A stretch of DNA of 37,972 bases from Methylobacterium oxalidis (GTDB lineage Bacteria; Pseudomonadota; Alphaproteobacteria; Rhizobiales; Beijerinckiaceae). Both the position numbers and the translations under genes were made by a program. The notes under the pieces are model-generated. The model did not search any database. It was not told the origin of the DNA and was given only the letters and a program-made list of their open reading frames with translations. The number at the start of each line of letters is the position of its first letter. The first letter of the stretch is position 1. Positions 34,681-37,972 of this stretch are shown in pieces. The DNA lies in the NCBI RefSeq assembly GCF_007992195.1, contig NZ_BJZU01000015.1, positions 1 through 37,972 on the forward strand, in the 5' to 3' direction.

Positions 34681-35421
34681 TCAGGCCTCCTTCGGCATGG
34701 CCGACTGGATGAACCGGTCCGAGCCGAGATCCTCCTCGTCGTAGCCGAGCAGCTCGGCGAGGCGCCCGCGGGCGCGGCTGACGCGGCTCTTCACCGTTCC
34801 GACCTTGCAGCCCATGATCGTGGCGGCCTCCTCGTAGGACACGCCCTCGGCGCCGACGAGGACGAGGGCCTCGCGCTGGTCCGGCGGCAGCTTGGCGAGC
34901 GCGCTCTGCAGGTCCTCGACGTCGAGCCGGTCGCCCTGGTGCGGGGCGGTGGCGAGGCGGGCGGCGTAGGAGCCGTCCTGGTCCTCGACCTCGCGCACGC
35001 GCTTGCGGTGGTCCGAGTAGAAGATGTTGCGCAGGATCGTGAACAGCCACGCGTTCAGGTTCGTGCCCGGCTGGAAGCGGGCGCGGTGCTGCCAGCCCTT
35101 CAGCAGCGTGTCCTGCACGAGGTCGTCCGAGCGGGCCGGGTTCGAGGTGAGCGAGAGCGCGAAGGCCCGCAGGCTCGGCACGGCGGCCAGCAGCCCGTCG
35201 CGGAAATCGGGCTCGACGGCCTCGCCCTGGGCGCGGAGCGCCGCTTCCAGCTTCTCGATCAGCTCCGCGAAGCGGTTGGGCATCTCGGCCTGGCCGATCG
35301 CCTCGTAGGCGGTCCGGAGATGGTCTCCGAGATGGGTGCGGATGTTGGCCGGCAGGTTCGGCCGGGCATCGGCGTCCCGGTCCGGACGGTCGGGTATGGT
35401 CTGGATCTCGTCGCTTCGCAT
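34681..35421 (-). CDS. EcfG-type sigma factor with NepR-like N-terminal segment
   Basis: ECF sigma factor of 246 residues. Region 2 is at about 77-143 (LLAAVPSLRAFALSL, DDLVQDTLLKGW, PGTNLNAWLFTILRN) and region 4 at about 166-226 (LPPDQREALVLVG, SYEEAATIMGCKVGTVKSRVSRARGRL), both in the form typical of EcfG, the general stress sigma factor of alphaproteobacteria. Unusually the first 70 residues include a NepR-like segment, 23-62 (IRTHLGDHLRTAYEAI then MPNRFAELIEKLEAAL), matching the helix-P-x-RF-helix pattern of the NepR anti-sigma factor. Normal EcfG proteins begin near residue 73 of this one. No PhyR or HWE kinase gene is in the window. The ribosome-binding site is poor. Autoinhibition in cis, or PhyR binding to the N-terminus, are inferences. 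Confidence 0.85.
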   Translation of the reverse strand: MRSDEIQTIPDRPDRDADARPNLPANIRTHLGDHLRTAYEAIGQAEMPNRFAELIEKLEAALRAQGEAVEPDFRDGLLAAVPSLRAFALSLTSNPARSDDLVQDTLLKGWQHRARFQPGTNLNAWLFTILRNIFYSDHRKRVREVEDQDGSYAARLATAPHQGDRLDVEDLQSALAKLPPDQREALVLVGAEGVSYEEAATIMGCKVGTVKSRVSRARGRLAELLGYDEEDLGSDRFIQSAMPKEA

Positions 35422-35550
35422 GGCTCGTCTGAGATGGCTTGATCTTGGGCGCCGACCGGTGGTCCCCTTACCAGTCGGCGATATGGTTGAGATCCGTTGT
35501 AGCGCATCGCGTCCCTGCGCGCACCTTTCGCAGGGGCGCGGCGCCTCCGA

Positions 35551-36378
35551 TCAACAGGCGTGGGGGCCGCTCACCGGCGCGGCGAGGGTGCGCGCCGGCC
35601 CCTGGCCCGGCTTGACGAGGCGGATGCCGCCGTCGCGCAGCACCAGCACGTCGCCGCGCGCGAGGTCGGTCCAGGTCTCGTCGCGTGTCAGCGCCTGCGT
35701 GGCGATGACGGTGACGACGTCGCGCTCCGTGGTCTCCTGCGCGAAGTCCACACGCCAGTCCTCGTCCACGAGGGTGGCGGTGCCGAACGGCGCGCAGCGG
35801 GTGAGGTAGCAGAGCCGCTTGCCGCAATGGGCGTAGAGGGAGCGGCTGTCGGTGAGCAGCATGTTGAAGACGCCGCGCCCGTGCAGCTCGGCGCAGAGGT
35901 CGGCCACCGCCCGGTCGAGGACGGCCGGCTTCGGCAGGGCGCGCCAGCGGGCCTGTAGCTGGCCGAGCATCCAGCAGAAGGCGTGCTCGCTGTCCGTGGT
36001 GCCGACCGGGTGGAAGCCGGTCAGCGGCAGCCGCTTCACGCCCTTCAACTGGCCGTTGTGCGCGAAGGTCCAGCGCCGGCCCCACAGCTCGCGCGAGAAC
36101 GGGTGGGTGTTCTCCAGCGACACGCGCCCGCGGTTGGCCTTGCGCACGTGTGCCACGACGATGCGGCTCTTGATGGGGTAGTTGCGCAGGAGCTTGGCGA
36201 GCTCCGAGCGGGCGCTCGGCTCCGGGTCGTGGAAGGTGCGGCAGCCCCGGCCCTCGTAGAAGCTGATGCCCCACCCGTCCACGTGCGGCCCCGTCTCGCC
36301 GCCGCGCCGCGCCAGGGCGGCGAAGGAGAAGCGGATGTCGGTGGGCACGTTCGCGGACATGCCGAGCAGTTCGCACAT
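35551..36378 (-). CDS. Class II glutamine amidotransferase (YafJ-like)
   Basis: Stand-alone class II glutamine amidotransferase of 275 residues. The nucleophile is Cys2, exposed after Met removal (MCELLGMSANVPTDI). Further Ntn-hydrolase motifs are HVDGWGISFYEGRG, VVAHVRKANRGRVSLENTHPF and FAHNGQL, then TTDSEHAFCWML. It lacks a synthetase domain, so it either hydrolyses glutamine or related gamma-glutamyl compounds, or serves an unknown partner; YafJ and EgtC are the nearest named relatives. EgtC acts in ergothioneine synthesis, but no other egt gene is present. It lies upstream of the sigma-factor gene on the same strand with a 129-nt gap. Confidence 0.88.
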   Translation of the reverse strand: MCELLGMSANVPTDIRFSFAALARRGGETGPHVDGWGISFYEGRGCRTFHDPEPSARSELAKLLRNYPIKSRIVVAHVRKANRGRVSLENTHPFSRELWGRRWTFAHNGQLKGVKRLPLTGFHPVGTTDSEHAFCWMLGQLQARWRALPKPAVLDRAVADLCAELHGRGVFNMLLTDSRSLYAHCGKRLCYLTRCAPFGTATLVDEDWRVDFAQETTERDVVTVIATQALTRDETWTDLARGDVLVLRDGGIRLVKPGQGPARTLAAPVSGPHAC

Positions 36379-36494
36379 CGGGTGTTCGGGCGCCGGAGGG
36401 GTTGAGGCGGAGGAGGCGAGATGTAGAAGCCTCCGCGCCCCCGAACAACCGTCGCGCTTTCAGCGGGCGAGAGAGTCGGTGAGCGTCAGGCCCA

Positions 36495-37046
36495 TCAGGA
36501 TCGCGACCCGGAAGAAGCCGACCCCGGAGAGAGGCGCGGCGCCAGCACAACGAGGCTCTCCGCGGCCGCGTCGACCGCGTCGCCGCTTCCGGACACCAGA
36601 ACGGATTCGAGCCGGTTCAGGACCGCTCCGGGATCGCGGACGTCCGCGAGGTCGACCCTGTCGGCGTGCAGGAGTTCCAGGGCCTCCGCCCGCGCCTCGA
36701 AGGAGCCGTGCTCGATCACGGTGAGGAAGGCGTCGAGGGGGAGTGCCGCCCCGAGGCGGTCGAGCGCGTAGAGCAGGGTGCCGGACGCGGCCGCGACCTC
36801 CGGGCGCGCCACCTGCGCCGCGATCAGCGTCGCGCCCTCCGGCGCGTTGAGATCGGCGAGGGCGACGGCCGCGGCGTTCCGGACCCGGTTCGACGTGGTC
36901 TTTCCGAGGAGGGTGCCGATCATCGCCGGTTGCCACGGGCCTTCGGGGTCGTCCGCCGCGTGCCGCAGCGCCGACAGGGTCCCGTCCTCGTTGCCGGGAT
37001 CGAGCGCGAGAGCGATATCCTGGGACCCTTCACGTTCCATCGCCAT
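36495..37046 (-). CDS. HEAT-repeat-like protein, unknown function
   Basis: A 183-residue acidic, helix-rich protein. Successive helical pairs such as NRVRNAAAVALADLNAPEGATLIAAQV and FEARAEALELLHADRVDLADV look like HEAT/armadillo-type repeats, typical of protein-binding scaffolds. The ATG at 37046 comes 2 nt after the stop of the small gene upstream and is preceded by GGGAAAGG, so the two are coupled; an upstream extension of the frame is arginine-rich and rejected. HEAT-like acidic proteins of this size occur as immunity proteins beside toxins, but nothing here proves that. Family not recognised. The C-terminal serine/arginine tail is probably disordered. Confidence 0.65.
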   Translation of the reverse strand: MAMEREGSQDIALALDPGNEDGTLSALRHAADDPEGPWQPAMIGTLLGKTTSNRVRNAAAVALADLNAPEGATLIAAQVARPEVAAASGTLLYALDRLGAALPLDAFLTVIEHGSFEARAEALELLHADRVDLADVRDPGAVLNRLESVLVSGSGDAVDAAAESLVVLAPRLSPGSASSGSRS

Positions 37047-37048
37047 GA

Positions 37049-37321
37049 TCAGGCACCTTTCCCGGAGCGACGACTGTCGACCCACGTCTCGTAGGCGGCC
37101 TCGGCCTCCGCCCTGCTGCCGAGATCGTTCCCGCCGGCCTCGTCCTTGCCCTTCCGATGCCACCAATCGCAAAAGTCCTCGAAGTCGGGATAACGATCGA
37201 GGCCGTGCCATCGGTCCCGCCTCGACTGCCAGCCGCCGCGGAACGGCGGCTCGTCCCCCCGCGCGATCTCGAAGATAACAAACACAAGTTGCCGCGATTC
37301 GTAACACCATCTGCCGAGCAT
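37049..37321 (-). CDS. Small tryptophan-rich protein, unknown function
   Basis: A 90-residue soluble protein with many aromatic residues and no signal peptide: six Trp, mostly in the middle (GGWQSRRDRWHGL, then DFCDWWHRKGK). It ends in a helical AEAEAAYETWVDSRR. It is translated just ahead of the HEAT-like gene (2-nt gap), and the pair stands alone between the amidotransferase gene and the oxidase fragment. The start at 37321 is the first ATG in the frame; the ribosome-binding site is weak. I do not recognise a family. A small toxin-like or partner protein for the HEAT-like product is possible but speculative. Confidence 0.55.
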   Translation of the reverse strand: MLGRWCYESRQLVFVIFEIARGDEPPFRGGWQSRRDRWHGLDRYPDFEDFCDWWHRKGKDEAGGNDLGSRAEAEAAYETWVDSRRSGKGA

Positions 37322-37455
37322 GCGGTCCCGTGCCTCTGATCGCCGGCACAGACGTTAAACGTACCGGCCGCCGCGTCGACTGAATTCGTCGCGTAAAACT
37401 CGCTTTTCACGGCAGCGTGCATTTGGAGCAACAGACAGACCTGCAACGGATCAAA

Positions 37456-37822
37456 TCATCGGTTCGCCACGCACAGGATCGGAAACACCATGATCCAGAT
37501 CAGGTTGATGAAATTCGAGTAGAGGCCGTTGACCTCGATCCAGTTCTGGTGGCGGGAGAGGAAGTCCGGTCGCGAGGCGATCCAGGTCATCCCGAGCCGG
37601 ATGCGGATGCCGGTGAACAGGTGCTCGGCGTGCAGCGCGGTCACCACGGAGTCGAGGTTCACGAAGAGCCGCGAAGCCGGCGTCTCGGCCAGCGCGTAGG
37701 GGCGGTCCGAGAGGAAGGGCATCGATCCCGAGGGTGGCGGCGCGCCGCTGCTGCTCGACGCTCTCGAAATGCGCGACGCGGGCGGCGCCGACGCGCTCGG
37801 GGGGCTCCGCACCCGCGCTCAC
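37456..37822 (-). pseudogene. Broken cytochrome c oxidase subunit III gene
   Basis: Remnant of a heme-copper oxidase subunit III gene. One frame starts at GTG 37822 (overlapping the ctaD stop as GTGA, the usual coupling) and encodes the family's N-terminal HFESVEQQRRAATLG. Around 37717-37735 the similarity jumps to another frame, which encodes the family's C-terminal part: ASRLFVNLDSVVTALHAEHLFTGI, then EVNGLYSNFINLIWIMVFPIL. The first membrane helices between these two pieces are missing. The remaining piece also departs from normal residues (LHAEHL for LHALH, GLYSNF for LYWHF). An alternative is an intact 118-residue product from GTG 37812, but it would lack half of subunit III. Confidence 0.6.
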
Positions 37823-37971
37823 CCGTGCGGCCTCCCCGTCTGGCGCTCCTGGATCGGGTCGTCGTAGGGCACTGTCGGCATGGCCGGCGGGCAGAGGAAG
37901 TTGTGGGTCGGCGGCGGCGAGGCGGTCTCCCACTCCAGGCCCTTCGCGTTCCAGGGGACGGCGGGCGCCCG
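37819..37971 (-). CDS. ctaD: Cytochrome c oxidase subunit I, C-terminal end (partial)
   Basis: The last 50 codons of a heme-copper oxidase subunit I gene that enters from the right edge of the window. VPWNAKGLEWETASPPPTHNF is the typical C-terminal cytoplasmic tail of CtaD-type subunits. The stop at 37819-37821 overlaps a GTG start of the broken subunit III gene. Catalytic residues, heme ligands and copper ligands all lie outside the window, so function and intactness cannot be judged. Confidence 0.8.
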   Translation of the reverse strand, partial: RAPAVPWNAKGLEWETASPPPTHNFLCPPAMPTVPYDDPIQERQTGRPHG

Positions 37972-37972
37972 C

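Noticed and set aside
37047..37349. N-terminal extension of the HEAT-like protein up to 37349
   Set aside because: The extension is arginine-rich and out of frame with a better small gene (37049-37321), and a good ribosome-binding site supports the start at 37046.

Overview
The window is very GC-rich (about 70% by eye) chromosomal DNA from an alphaproteobacterium, most likely a Methylobacterium-type member of the Hyphomicrobiales. The support is the set of lineage-typical genes: an RcdA-like DUF1465 gene beside rpmE, a RegB/RegA redox system, DUF2865 and DUF1236 proteins, an intracellular PHB depolymerase, an EcfG-type sigma factor, and separate psd and pssA genes behind an Atm1-type exporter. 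Genus is an inference. Most of the window is ordinary chromosome; no phage, IS element or CRISPR array is visible.

Layout. 1-4.4 kb: D-cysteine desulfhydrase-like enzyme, MsbA-like ABC exporter, rpmE with promoter and terminator, rcdA-like gene, then a structured intergenic region with a CtrA-type box, a candidate small RNA and a 20-bp tandem repeat. 4.4-7.8 kb: purQ/purS with overlapping stop and start, a small membrane protein, and regA/regB. 7.9-16.7 kb: phaZ behind a perfect EcfG-type promoter, a large GGDEF-EAL protein, a cupredoxin, an orphan RND adaptor, tRNA-Val(CAC), gltX and two small membrane proteins. 16.7-24 kb: CNNM/CorC protein, MFS transporter, a long OmpA-family protein with a second perfect EcfG-type promoter, DUF2865, CreA and a small secreted protein. 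24-32.2 kb: cysS, a palindromic intergenic element, a LOG-family enzyme, a LysM protein, and an atm1-psd-pssA run. 32.2-33.1 kb: an AT-rich island with one unrecognised membrane protein. 33.2-38 kb: mscL, a NepR-like small protein, a DUF1236 protein, an EcfG sigma factor with a NepR-like N-terminal segment, a class II glutamine amidotransferase, a HEAT-like protein pair, and the 3' end of ctaD followed by a broken cytochrome oxidase subunit III gene.

How the parts connect. The most interesting theme is the general stress response. An apparent NepR-EcfG fusion and a second NepR-like protein lie within 2 kb of each other, and two genes in the same window (phaZ and the OmpA-family gene) carry exact GGAAC-N16/17-CGTT promoters, the sequence recognised by EcfG sigma factors. 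The second theme is cell-cycle control: a TTAA-N7-TTAA CtrA-type box lies just upstream of a structured, terminator-ended RNA candidate that reads toward rcdA, the CtrA-proteolysis adaptor gene. Redox sensing (RegBA) and PHB mobilisation (phaZ) are divergent neighbours. All assignments come from reading the sequence; no database search was possible.
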